Part shown: piece by piece, positions 1 through 5,101 of the stretch
Layout of the letters: each line of letters opens with the position of its first letter
Numbering within the stretch: the stretch's first letter is position 1
NCBI GenBank assembly: GCA_030642995.1
Contig: DAOWMR010000167.1
Coordinates: 1 to 6,344, forward strand
Direction of reading: 5' to 3'
Origin: Spirochaetales bacterium
GTDB lineage: Bacteria; Spirochaetota; Spirochaetia; DSM-27196; SLST01
DNA: 6,344 bases
Notes under the pieces: generated by a model
The model's input: only the letters and a program-made list of their open reading frames with translations
The model's database searches: none
Told to the model about the DNA's origin: nothing
Position numbers and translations under genes: made by a program

Positions 1-50
1 ATGACAACCGCTTCGAGCGGCCCTACTTCGCTTCCTACGGAGACGCTCAT
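1..50 (-). CDS. N-terminal fragment of a probable arginine deiminase / amidinotransferase-family protein (truncated by window edge)
   Basis: Only 16 complete codons are visible, read leftward from an ATG at 50-48: MSVSVGSEVGPLEAVV, then AT of the next codon. The ATG overlaps the TGA of the ArsC-like gene (ATGA), and a GAGG Shine-Dalgarno sits 7 nt upstream (61-58), so translational coupling is likely. Known family pattern: arginine deiminases and related guanidino-modifying hydrolases begin with V-x-SE(I/V)G-x-L-x-x-V followed by H-x-PG-x-E. The visible residues match the first half of that pattern, and the second half would lie outside the window. If correct, the protein would hydrolyse arginine to citrulline and ammonia in the cytoplasm. 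Identification rests on a very short stretch. Another amidinotransferase-fold enzyme, such as a dimethylargininase-like protein, or an unrelated gene is possible. Confidence 0.5.
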   Translation of the reverse strand, partial: MSVSVGSEVGPLEAVV

Positions 51-406
51 ACCGATGCCTCGCCGGTTGCTGCCGCATCGGCGACTCCGCGCCATCCGGC
101 CTCGTCCTCACCAACTACAATCGTGCGTCCGTTGCGCACGATGGGGGTACGGAGAAGGGCCGGATTCTCATTGAGCTCGTCGGCAGGGTCAAACTCCATA
201 TAGCCAAGCCCACGATTCCGATAAATCTTGCCATCCTGGTCCATGAGGGCGCCAGCACCGGCCATCTGAATGAACAGCTCTATCTCCCGCCTGCCGGGCG
301 GCTTCTGGTCAAGGTCGATATTCTGAATCCGGATTCGCCTGTCGCTGAAGAACCGCTGGGCTTTCCGCGTGCCGGAGCACTTCTTTCGTCCGTAGATCTG
401 AATCAC
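47..406 (-). CDS. ArsC/Spx-family thioredoxin-fold protein (arsenate reductase-like)
   Basis: Small cytoplasmic thioredoxin-fold protein of 119 aa, the usual length for the ArsC/YffB/Spx family. It begins with IQIYGRKKCSGTRKAQRFF, where Cys10 in a C-S-G-T-R-K context is the expected redox or nucleophilic cysteine and the only cysteine in the protein. The second half has the family pattern GLGYM (66-70) and LLRTPIVRNGRTIVVG (84-99), with the cis-Pro strand at TPIV. Members of this group are often labelled arsenate reductase. No arsenic genes are nearby, so a glutaredoxin-like or disulfide-reducing role is as likely. The start is GTG at 406-404: the frame upstream reaches a stop at 442-440 with no ATG. 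There is no recognisable Shine-Dalgarno, but TACAAT lies six bases upstream, which suggests a leaderless mRNA. The TGA overlaps the ATG of the next gene, so the two are probably an operon. Confidence 0.85.
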   Translation of the reverse strand: MIQIYGRKKCSGTRKAQRFFSDRRIRIQNIDLDQKPPGRREIELFIQMAGAGALMDQDGKIYRNRGLGYMEFDPADELNENPALLRTPIVRNGRTIVVGEDEAGWRGVADAAATGEASV

Positions 407-412
407 GATGGT

Positions 413-441
413 ATTGTAGACGACGAGACAGTATCTGTGCT
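413..441 (-). promoter_or_regulatory. Putative leaderless promoter of the ArsC-like gene
   Basis: On the minus strand TACAAT (418-413) matches the -10 consensus at five of six positions. It ends six bases before the GTG start codon at 406. A 17-base spacer separates it from AGCACA (441-436), which matches only the ACA half of a -35 box. With normal promoter geometry transcription would begin at or next to the G of GTG, giving a leaderless transcript. This agrees with the absence of a Shine-Dalgarno. An imperfect palindrome, ACAG-TAT-CTGT (428-438), lies between the two boxes and might bind a regulator. Confidence 0.4.
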
Positions 442-461
442 ACTTCTCCTATCACACCACT

Positions 462-467
462 GGAGGA
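462..467 (+). promoter_or_regulatory. Shine-Dalgarno of asnS, possibly in a small hairpin
   Basis: GGAGGA lies three bases before the asnS ATG when measured from its last base, and GGAGG gives a four-base spacing. The sequence TTCTCC at 444-449 could pair with GGAG(G)AA at 462-468 with one bulged G and a 12-base loop, partly hiding the site. The site is certain; the pairing is only a possibility. Confidence 0.7.
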
Positions 468-470
468 AGC

Positions 471-1868
471 ATGGAGAGAACCCGCGTCCGAGAGGCGCTA
501 CGCAGTGAGCCCGGCGGTCAGAACATCACCGTGGCCGGATGGGTTCGAACGAAGAGAACCGGAAAGAACGTCGTGTTTCTGGAAATGAACGACGGTTCAT
601 CTCTCAGCAACATTCAAATCGTCGTGGAATCCGAGAATGCGAATCCCGGGCAAGTCGCAGAGTCCATCACTACCGGCTCCAGCATACGCGCCACCGGGGA
701 ACTGGTTCCGAGCATGGGAAAGAACCAAACCGTGGAGCTGCGAGCAATAGAGCTGGAGCTGATCGGAGACGCCCCCGGGGAAACCTACCCGCTTCAGAAG
801 AAGCGCCACAGTTTTGAGTACCTGAGGGAGATTGCTCACCTCAGACCGAGAACCAATACGTTCGGAGCCGTTGCACGGGTTCGCAGCCACCTCAGTTTTG
901 CCATCCACCGCTACTTTCAGGAGCGTGGCTTTCTCTACGTGCACACACCGCTGATCACGGCAAGCGACGCCGAGGGCGCCGGCGAACTCTTCCAGGTGAC
1001 GACCCTTGACCTGGAGCGCCTCGCTCGTGGGCAAGGCGCCGACGCCGGGCCCGACTACACGAAAGACTTCTTCGGTCGCCCCGCATATCTAACGGTCAGT
1101 GGACAACTCAACGCTGAGATCTATGCGTCGGCCCTGGACCGCGTGTACACCTTCGGACCGACGTTCCGGGCGGAGAACTCCAACACTACTCGCCATCTGT
1201 CCGAGTTCTGGATGATTGAGCCGGAAGTTGCCTTCTGCGACATCCATTGCAACATGGATCTCGCCGAGGACTTCCTCAAGACGCTCATTGCGGGAGTGCT
1301 TTCGGATTGTGGTGAGGACATGGAATTCTTTGACAAGCGGATTGAGCCCGGAATCATCGAAAGCCTGTCAGGAATCGCGGACAGCACGTTCACCCGGATC
1401 ACCTACTCCGAGGCCGTTGACGCCCTCCAGAAGAGCGACGTGAAGTTTGAGTTCCCGGTCAGCTGGGGAGTAGATCTTCACAGCGAGCACGAGAAGTTCC
1501 TCACCGAAGAGGTATTCCACGGGCCGGTGATCGTCACCGACTATCCGAAGGAAATCAAAGCGTTCTACATGCGACTCAATGACGACGAAAAGACGGTTCG
1601 TGGAATGGACGTTCTGGTCCCGCGGCTCGGCGAGATAATCGGCGGGAGCCAGCGCGAAGACCGCTTCGACGTACTTCAACGCAGGATCAAAGAGATGGGC
1701 CTGCCGGTAGAAGATTACTGGTGGTACCTGGACCTTCGGAAATTCGGTAGCGTGCCCCATTCGGGATTTGGCCTGGGTCTCGCACGCTTCATCCAATACT
1801 GCACCGGCATGACCAATATCCGGGACGTGGTCCCGTTCCCGCGCGCACCGGGCAACGCAGCGTTCTAA
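471..1868 (+). CDS. asnS: Asparaginyl-tRNA synthetase (class IIb)
   Basis: Cytoplasmic enzyme joining asparagine to tRNA-Asn at the cost of ATP to AMP and PPi. Its 465 aa match the usual bacterial length of about 466. An N-terminal OB-fold anticodon-binding domain spans roughly residues 18-100 (ITVAGWVRTKR onward). The class II catalytic core follows. Motif 1 lies around HTPLITASDAEGAGELF (158-174), motif 2 at TFRAENSNTTRHLSEFWMIE (231-250) and motif 3 at GFGLGLARF (432-440). The C-terminus, NIRDVVPFPRAPGNAAF, is the signature end of bacterial AsnRS. TVSGQLNAEIYA (208-219) and the FRAENSNT form separate it from AspRS. The ATG start has a strong GGAGGA Shine-Dalgarno at 462-467. It is divergent from the ArsC-like gene and convergent with the membrane-protein gene, so it is probably a single-gene unit. 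Its presence indicates direct Asn-tRNA charging, without excluding an additional GatCAB route. Confidence 0.97.
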   Translation: MERTRVREALRSEPGGQNITVAGWVRTKRTGKNVVFLEMNDGSSLSNIQIVVESENANPGQVAESITTGSSIRATGELVPSMGKNQTVELRAIELELIGDAPGETYPLQKKRHSFEYLREIAHLRPRTNTFGAVARVRSHLSFAIHRYFQERGFLYVHTPLITASDAEGAGELFQVTTLDLERLARGQGADAGPDYTKDFFGRPAYLTVSGQLNAEIYASALDRVYTFGPTFRAENSNTTRHLSEFWMIEPEVAFCDIHCNMDLAEDFLKTLIAGVLSDCGEDMEFFDKRIEPGIIESLSGIADSTFTRITYSEAVDALQKSDVKFEFPVSWGVDLHSEHEKFLTEEVFHGPVIVTDYPKEIKAFYMRLNDDEKTVRGMDVLVPRLGEIIGGSQREDRFDVLQRRIKEMGLPVEDYWWYLDLRKFGSVPHSGFGLGLARFIQYCTGMTNIRDVVPFPRAPGNAAF

Positions 1869-1908
1869 ACCGCCCGAAGACCGGTGAAGAACGCTGCCAA
1901 GCGGCCCG

Positions 1909-2535
1909 TCAGGCGGCCATTTTTTTCATCAGGCCCCAGGTATAGGCCAGAGCCATCACGAGCAGGATCGGCGCCAGCAGTGTGAACGTAAGGTCTGCCG
2001 TGAAGAAGAGCAGCTGTCGACCAGATTTGAGAAAAGCCAGGGCCATACCGCCCAGGCTGATCACAGCCCCACCCACGCTGACCAGCACGAAAGCGCCCGG
2101 CGCCTTGCCCTTCGCGGCAACCACGATGGGTAGGATGACAATGGTCAAACCGAACACTGCGTGAACACAAGCAAGAATGATGGTCCCCACCTGGGCCGGC
2201 CCGGTAAAGGCGGTGATGGCGATGGCAATCAATCCTGCAAGCGCGAACGGCACCATGACCTTTTCCCAGGCCGGCGCAAATTCGGCAACCAACCCGACAG
2301 CAAGGCCTGCCGGAATCAACACGGCAACGATGACGACTAGTTCGGATTCCAGTGCGCTGTAGGTGAAAATGATCAGGAGAAGCCCGGCAACGAGGAGCAC
2401 CGCGAAGGAGACCATGTAGTACAGGTCGTAGCGGGTGCTCTCCGTGCTCTGTTTCTTGTGGCTGAAAAGACGCCACAACAGGTAGATGGCTACCAAACCG
2501 GTAAGCAGGAGGATGACTCGATCGACAATTGGCAT
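1909..2535 (-). CDS. Unrecognised polytopic membrane protein (about seven TM helices)
   Basis: I do not recognise a family. The 208-aa protein is almost wholly hydrophobic. Likely membrane segments are near residues 5-22, 39-59, 65-86, 93-111, 115-141, 147-169 and 176-201, joined by short loops, with a basic loop after helix 1 (WRLFSHKK) and a basic C-terminus (MKKMAA). There is no signal peptide cleavage motif, no ATP-binding motif and no cluster of conserved charged residues, so transport or catalysis cannot be argued. The start is the ATG at 2535-2533 because AAAGGAGA (2549-2542) lies just upstream. The frame stays open to an ATG at 2763, but that extension is hydrophilic, reads unlike the rest and would overlap the cyclase gene on the other strand. 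The gene is divergent from the cyclase and ends 40 bases from the convergent asnS stop. A regulatory partnership with the cyclase is conceivable but unproven. Confidence 0.8.
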   Translation of the reverse strand: MPIVDRVILLLTGLVAIYLLWRLFSHKKQSTESTRYDLYYMVSFAVLLVAGLLLIIFTYSALESELVVIVAVLIPAGLAVGLVAEFAPAWEKVMVPFALAGLIAIAITAFTGPAQVGTIILACVHAVFGLTIVILPIVVAAKGKAPGAFVLVSVGGAVISLGGMALAFLKSGRQLLFFTADLTFTLLAPILLVMALAYTWGLMKKMAA

Positions 2536-2541
2536 GAGGTT

Positions 2542-2549
2542 TCTCCTTT
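2542..2549 (-). promoter_or_regulatory. Shine-Dalgarno fixing the start of the membrane-protein gene
   Basis: On the minus strand AAAGGAGA occupies 2549-2542, six bases before the ATG at 2535. It decides the start against the in-frame upstream ATG at 2763, which would fuse 76 unlikely residues to the front of helix 1. Confidence 0.75.
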
Positions 2550-2562
2550 GATCTTTTGGAGC

Positions 2563-2591
2563 ATGCCATTGTCGATAGGTGAGCTTGTCAA
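2563..2591 (-). promoter_or_regulatory. Candidate promoter of the membrane-protein gene
   Basis: On the minus strand a perfect -35 box TTGACA (2591-2586) is followed after 17 bases by TGGCAT (2568-2563), a weak -10 with three of six matches. Transcription would start near 2556, giving a leader of about 20 nt that contains the Shine-Dalgarno. The geometry is good but the -10 is poor. Confidence 0.35.
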
Positions 2592-2643
2592 TCAGCAAAC
2601 CCCTCCGGGAAGAGCCGCGAACGGCCCCACCTGCAAGGGACAG

Positions 2644-2672
2644 TTGACAGCGTAGTGGTGGCTCGTTGCAGC
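2644..2672 (+). promoter_or_regulatory. Candidate promoter of the cyclase gene
   Basis: A perfect TTGACA (2644-2649) lies upstream of the cyclase. At 16-17 bases distance only TTGCAG (2666-2671) or TGCAGC (2667-2672) is present, a poor -10. The expected transcription start near 2680 would give a leader of about 20 nt. If the promoter is real, the weak -10 suggests dependence on an activator or a different sigma factor. Confidence 0.25.
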
Positions 2673-2700
2673 GGCAGGGAGCGGACTGATAGGATTCACC

Positions 2701-3231
2701 ATGAACACATCCGTTGATCGAGTCATTCTGTTCTGTGATTGCCACGACTTCTCCAGGCTTCAACTCGTCCTTCCAGATCCTCTGCTCGAGTTCATGGACT
2801 CCTTCTACCGGGTATGCGGCGAGTGCGTGGTGGCAGCAGGTGGTCGAATTGTCAAATATATCGGCGATTCGATCCTTGCCGTCTTCCCGGAGGACGCTGC
2901 CGACAGAGCGGTTGCGGCGGGCGCGTGCCTGCGCAAGGAGTACGCCACCTTGGTAAGCGCTCAGCAGACCAACGTGGATTCGGACATGGAGGTTGGCATC
3001 TCATTCGGACAGATCGAGGAAGGCATCGTCGGTCACGCAACTCTCCGCAGTTTCGATGTCTTCGGAGAGTGTGTGAACGAAGCTGCCATGATCGGCCATC
3101 ATCGAGGTATAGCAGTGACCGACGCGGTCCGCGTCCGCCTCTCGAAGAAGACAACAGTTCGGGCGTTGGAGCCATACCACCTGAAGTGGCGCGCAGACCC
3201 CCTCGTCGTGTGGGAGGTTGGTGAAGCCTGA
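2701..3231 (+). CDS. Stand-alone class III adenylate/guanylate cyclase catalytic domain, transition-state Arg missing
   Basis: Soluble 176-aa protein made only of a class III cyclase domain; there is no sensor or membrane segment. By family alignment, the metal aspartates are Asp13 in FCDCHDFS (11-18) and Asp56 in VKYIGDSILAVF (51-62). The purine-selecting pair is Lys52 and Asp119 (in FDVFGECVNEAAM, 118-130), the combination typical of adenylyl cyclases. The ribose-positioning Asn is Asn126. The transition-state Arg normally four residues later (N-x-x-x-R) is Met130. Lys162 in HLKWRADP matches the phosphate-binding Lys of the C-terminal V-K-G-K segment. Class III enzymes work as dimers with shared sites, so a homodimer would lack Arg in both. 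The protein may be slow, may use another residue, may need a partner, or may only bind nucleotide. The ATG has a modest AGGA at 2691-2694. The gene is divergent from the membrane-protein gene and convergent with the flavodiiron gene. Confidence 0.85.
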   Translation: MNTSVDRVILFCDCHDFSRLQLVLPDPLLEFMDSFYRVCGECVVAAGGRIVKYIGDSILAVFPEDAADRAVAAGACLRKEYATLVSAQQTNVDSDMEVGISFGQIEEGIVGHATLRSFDVFGECVNEAAMIGHHRGIAVTDAVRVRLSKKTTVRALEPYHLKWRADPLVVWEVGEA

Positions 3232-3250
3232 CTTGTGGCGTTATCGGCGT

Positions 3251-3276
3251 GGAGAATCGCGTCCGCGCGATTCTCC
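3251..3276. terminator. Perfect 11-bp hairpin with UCCG loop between convergent genes
   Basis: GGAGAATCGCG (3251-3261) pairs perfectly with CGCGATTCTCC (3266-3276) around the tetraloop TCCG, a member of the stable UNCG loop class in the plus-strand transcript. It begins 19 bases after the cyclase stop. No T-run follows on either strand, so it is either a terminator without a U-tract or a 3'-end stabilising stem. It is separated by one base from the next hairpin. Confidence 0.65.
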
Positions 3277-3277
3277 G

Positions 3278-3308
3278 GCTCAAGGTTGACGGGACGTCAA
3301 CCTTGAGC
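3278..3308. terminator. Perfect 13-14-bp hairpin overlapping the flavodiiron stop codon
   Basis: GCTCAAGGTTGAC (3278-3290) pairs perfectly with GTCAACCTTGAGC (3296-3308) around GGGAC. If G3291 pairs with C3295 the stem is 14 bp with a three-base loop. The flavodiiron stop (3299-3297) and its last codons lie inside the right arm. Symmetry means it can fold in transcripts from either strand. No U-tract follows, so the call as terminator rests on position and stem strength. Confidence 0.65.
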
Positions 3309-4526
3309 AACCCAGCCCTTCACCTTGACCGCCAGCTCCTTGCCGCGCCGGCGAATCAGGTCAAGGTCCACCTGGGTCGGCACGCCGCGGAACTCTACCG
3401 GCTCGAGGAAATCCCAATTGGTCTTGTTGCGAGCCATGATCTCGTCGAGTTCTTTCTGGGCTCCGCCGCTCCAGCCGTAACTGCCGAATCGGAATGCCTT
3501 GCGGTAGAGCGCCTTCTTTCGCCCAATCTCCTCCAGCAGGGCACCCATCAGCGGGAACATCTTGTACTCGTAGGTCGGAACACCAATCACAACGCCGGAG
3601 CTCTGCCAGACGGAGCCGATAACGTCGCCCCAATCGGTTTCAGGGATCTTGTGAAGGTGAACCTTCACGCCCTCACTCTCGAGGCCCTCAACCACCGGGG
3701 CAACACCCATCTCGGTCATGCCGTACATGGATGCGTAGAGAACCGTGACATCGGTCTTTGCCGGCCCCTTTGCGTAACTCGCGTAGCGGATGTAGTCATT
3801 GAGGATCTTGCCCGGATCCTGTCGCCATACGATCCCGTGTCCGGGGGCAATGATCTTTATCTCGATGTCGGCGAGCTTCTCAACCGCGCGCTGAACGAAG
3901 GGCGAGAACGGGCCGACGATGTTGGCGTAGTAGCGCTCCGCTTCCTGTTCGTAGAAATCGACCTGTTCCGGAGTGAGCTGATCGTCGTACATCGCGTCAT
4001 GAACAGAACCGAAACTTCCGAAGGCGTCGCAGGGAAGAAGTGTCTTGCTCTTGGTATCGTAGGTGGCAATGGTCTCGGGCCAGTGCACGTTCGGAATCTC
4101 GGCGAAGAGCAACACCCGTCCGTCTCCCAGATCCAAGGTCTCGCCGTGCTTGACCGCCCGGACATCACCGTCGTAGCCATAGAAATGCTTCACGAGCTCC
4201 ACGCCCTTCTCACTCGCGATGACGGTTACGTCGGCTCGCAACTTGAGGAAGCTCTTGAACCAGCCTGAGTGATCGGGTTCCAGATGATTCATGATCACGT
4301 AGTCAATGTCCTTGACATCCAGATCCATCTGATCGAGCTGCTCGTAGAGCGTCTCCGGGACGCCGTCCCAGTCGCAAACACCGTCGATGATGGCGGCCTT
4401 GTCACCCTTCACGATGTACGAGTTCATTGCCATCCCGTTCGGAATTGCCCAGATGTCCTCGAAAAGGACATCCTCTATGTTCGCCGAAAGCCGATAGATA
4501 CCGTCCGTTACCTGAGTTGTTTTCAT
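3297..4526 (-). CDS. A-type flavoprotein / flavodiiron protein (FprA/ROO class)
   Basis: Cytoplasmic enzyme reducing O2 to water and/or NO to N2O, protecting anaerobic metabolism. Its 409 aa fit the two-domain class A form. The N-terminal metallo-beta-lactamase-like domain (about 1-250) carries a complete diiron set: His81, Glu83, Asp85 in NHLEPDHSGW (80-89), His148 in NVHWPET, Asp167 in LLPCDAFGSFG and His230 in APGHGIVW. The C-terminal flavodoxin domain (about 258-405) has FMN loops at LYASMYGMTE (263-272), GVPTYEYKMFP (315-325) and SYGWSGGA (349-356). There is no rubredoxin or reductase extension, so electrons must come from a separate rubredoxin or similar partner, not encoded here. Start: ATG at 4526, with AGGGA (4537-4533) as Shine-Dalgarno. 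It lies 110 bases after the yaiI-like gene in the same direction and probably has its own promoter. Sequence alone cannot separate O2 from NO preference. Confidence 0.95.
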   Translation of the reverse strand: MKTTQVTDGIYRLSANIEDVLFEDIWAIPNGMAMNSYIVKGDKAAIIDGVCDWDGVPETLYEQLDQMDLDVKDIDYVIMNHLEPDHSGWFKSFLKLRADVTVIASEKGVELVKHFYGYDGDVRAVKHGETLDLGDGRVLLFAEIPNVHWPETIATYDTKSKTLLPCDAFGSFGSVHDAMYDDQLTPEQVDFYEQEAERYYANIVGPFSPFVQRAVEKLADIEIKIIAPGHGIVWRQDPGKILNDYIRYASYAKGPAKTDVTVLYASMYGMTEMGVAPVVEGLESEGVKVHLHKIPETDWGDVIGSVWQSSGVVIGVPTYEYKMFPLMGALLEEIGRKKALYRKAFRFGSYGWSGGAQKELDEIMARNKTNWDFLEPVEFRGVPTQVDLDLIRRRGKELAVKVKGWVAQG

Positions 4527-4586
4527 GCCGTTTCCCTGTGCAGAGTCTCTGCGAAACCCGCGTCGCCAATCAATTGCGTTCTTGAA

Positions 4587-4631
4587 TCGATACTAAACTA
4601 ATTTTGTCGGTCAAATTTATCAACTTCCGAC
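4587..4631 (-). promoter_or_regulatory. AT-rich probable promoter/operator region of the flavodiiron gene
   Basis: The AT-rich island upstream of the flavodiiron gene contains, on the minus strand, TTGATA (4623-4618) followed at 17 bases by TAGTTT (4600-4595). An alternative is TTGACC (4614-4609) followed at 16 bases by TATCGA (4592-4587). Neither -10 is strong. An inverted repeat, GTCGG (4606-4610) and CCGAC (4627-4631) with a 16-base gap, surrounds the -35 candidates and could be an operator. The base composition marks the region as regulatory; the exact boxes are uncertain. Confidence 0.35.
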
Positions 4632-4636
4632 GGAGC

Positions 4637-5101
4637 TTATTGGCTTGACGATTGCTTTCCCGCAGAAAATCCGCGCGAGGTCAGTTCCCTATCGAATGCA
4701 TTCGCGAAATTCTGCACTTCCTTCGGACCGAATGGTCGCGATCGCTCGGGAATCAATCCCGCTTCACGGAGATCTTGCGCAAAGTCCCGTTGACTCAAAC
4801 GCTCCCGAACATTCTCTTCGGTGAATCGACCTCCACGATCGTTGAGGACTGTGACACCCTTTTCCACCAGCCGAGCGGCCAGCGGAATGTCGTGGGTGAC
4901 CACGAGGTCATCGGACATCGCGTTCTCGACGATTGCGTCATCGGCATCTTCCACGGTGAACTGTTCAACTCTGGGGGAATCAGGAAGTGGAATGGCTGAG
5001 TTAGCGTAAAAAACGGCCTGAAACACGCACCGGAACGCCCGCTTGACGACGATCTCCCGAATCCTTACCGGCATGCTATCGGCGTCAACGAGCACCCTCA
5101 C
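4637..5101 (-). CDS. yaiI: YaiI/YqxD family (UPF0178, DUF188) PIN-like protein
   Basis: Cytoplasmic protein of 154 aa, normal for UPF0178. The family has a PIN-like nuclease fold and no settled function. Family landmarks in order: VDADSMPVR (5-13) at the N-terminal acidic strand, EDADDAIVENA (51-61), SDDLVVTHDIPLAARLVEKG (63-82), VLNDRGGRFTEENV (85-98), the RDF-x-x-x-LREAG segment (105-115) and the C-terminal FGPKEVQNFANAFDREL (124-140). Asp6, Asp8, Asp54, Asp55, Asp64/65 and Asp71 could form an acidic metal site. The usual DADACP is DADSMP here, so the family's Cys is absent. The start is GTG at 5101-5099, overlapping the manA TGA as GTGA. GGAGGA (5110-5105) lies inside the end of manA. The gene therefore looks translationally coupled to manA, though no functional link to sugar metabolism is known. 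The stop is TAA. Confidence 0.9.
   Translation of the reverse strand: MRVLVDADSMPVRIREIVVKRAFRCVFQAVFYANSAIPLPDSPRVEQFTVEDADDAIVENAMSDDLVVTHDIPLAARLVEKGVTVLNDRGGRFTEENVRERLSQRDFAQDLREAGLIPERSRPFGPKEVQNFANAFDRELTSRGFSAGKQSSSQ

Noticed and set aside
3..203. Plus-strand open frame entering from the left edge (begins DNRFERPYFASYGD)
   Set aside because: It looked protein-like for about 18 residues, but it lies opposite the coupled ATGA junction and the ArsC-like gene and then degenerates to low-complexity Ser/Ala/Arg. The minus-strand reading has Shine-Dalgarno, overlap and family support.
597..1034. Minus-strand frames opposite asnS, also at 1121-1402 and 1368-1796
   Set aside because: These are antisense shadows of a highly conserved tRNA synthetase, without ribosome sites or domain features.
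1903..1926. Possible terminator for asnS: GGCC-N8-GGCC followed by seven T
   Set aside because: The T-run is real, but the stem is only four base pairs and the T-run encodes Lys-Lys at the end of the membrane protein. It is too weak to call.
2536..2763. 76-residue N-terminal extension of the membrane-protein frame up to an ATG at 2763
   Set aside because: It would overlap the cyclase gene, is hydrophilic and unlike the rest, and a strong Shine-Dalgarno marks the internal ATG at 2535.
3249..4268. Open frame of 339 codons on the plus strand opposite the flavodiiron gene
   Set aside because: It runs exactly antisense to a gene with a complete set of diiron and FMN motifs. It starts inside the terminator hairpin, has no Shine-Dalgarno and shows no domain pattern; it is a shadow of codon bias.
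4587..4617. Rrf2/IscR/NsrR-like operator in the flavodiiron upstream region
   Set aside because: The AT-rich sequence resembles such sites superficially, but the two halves match at only about five of twelve positions, so I cannot support a named regulator.
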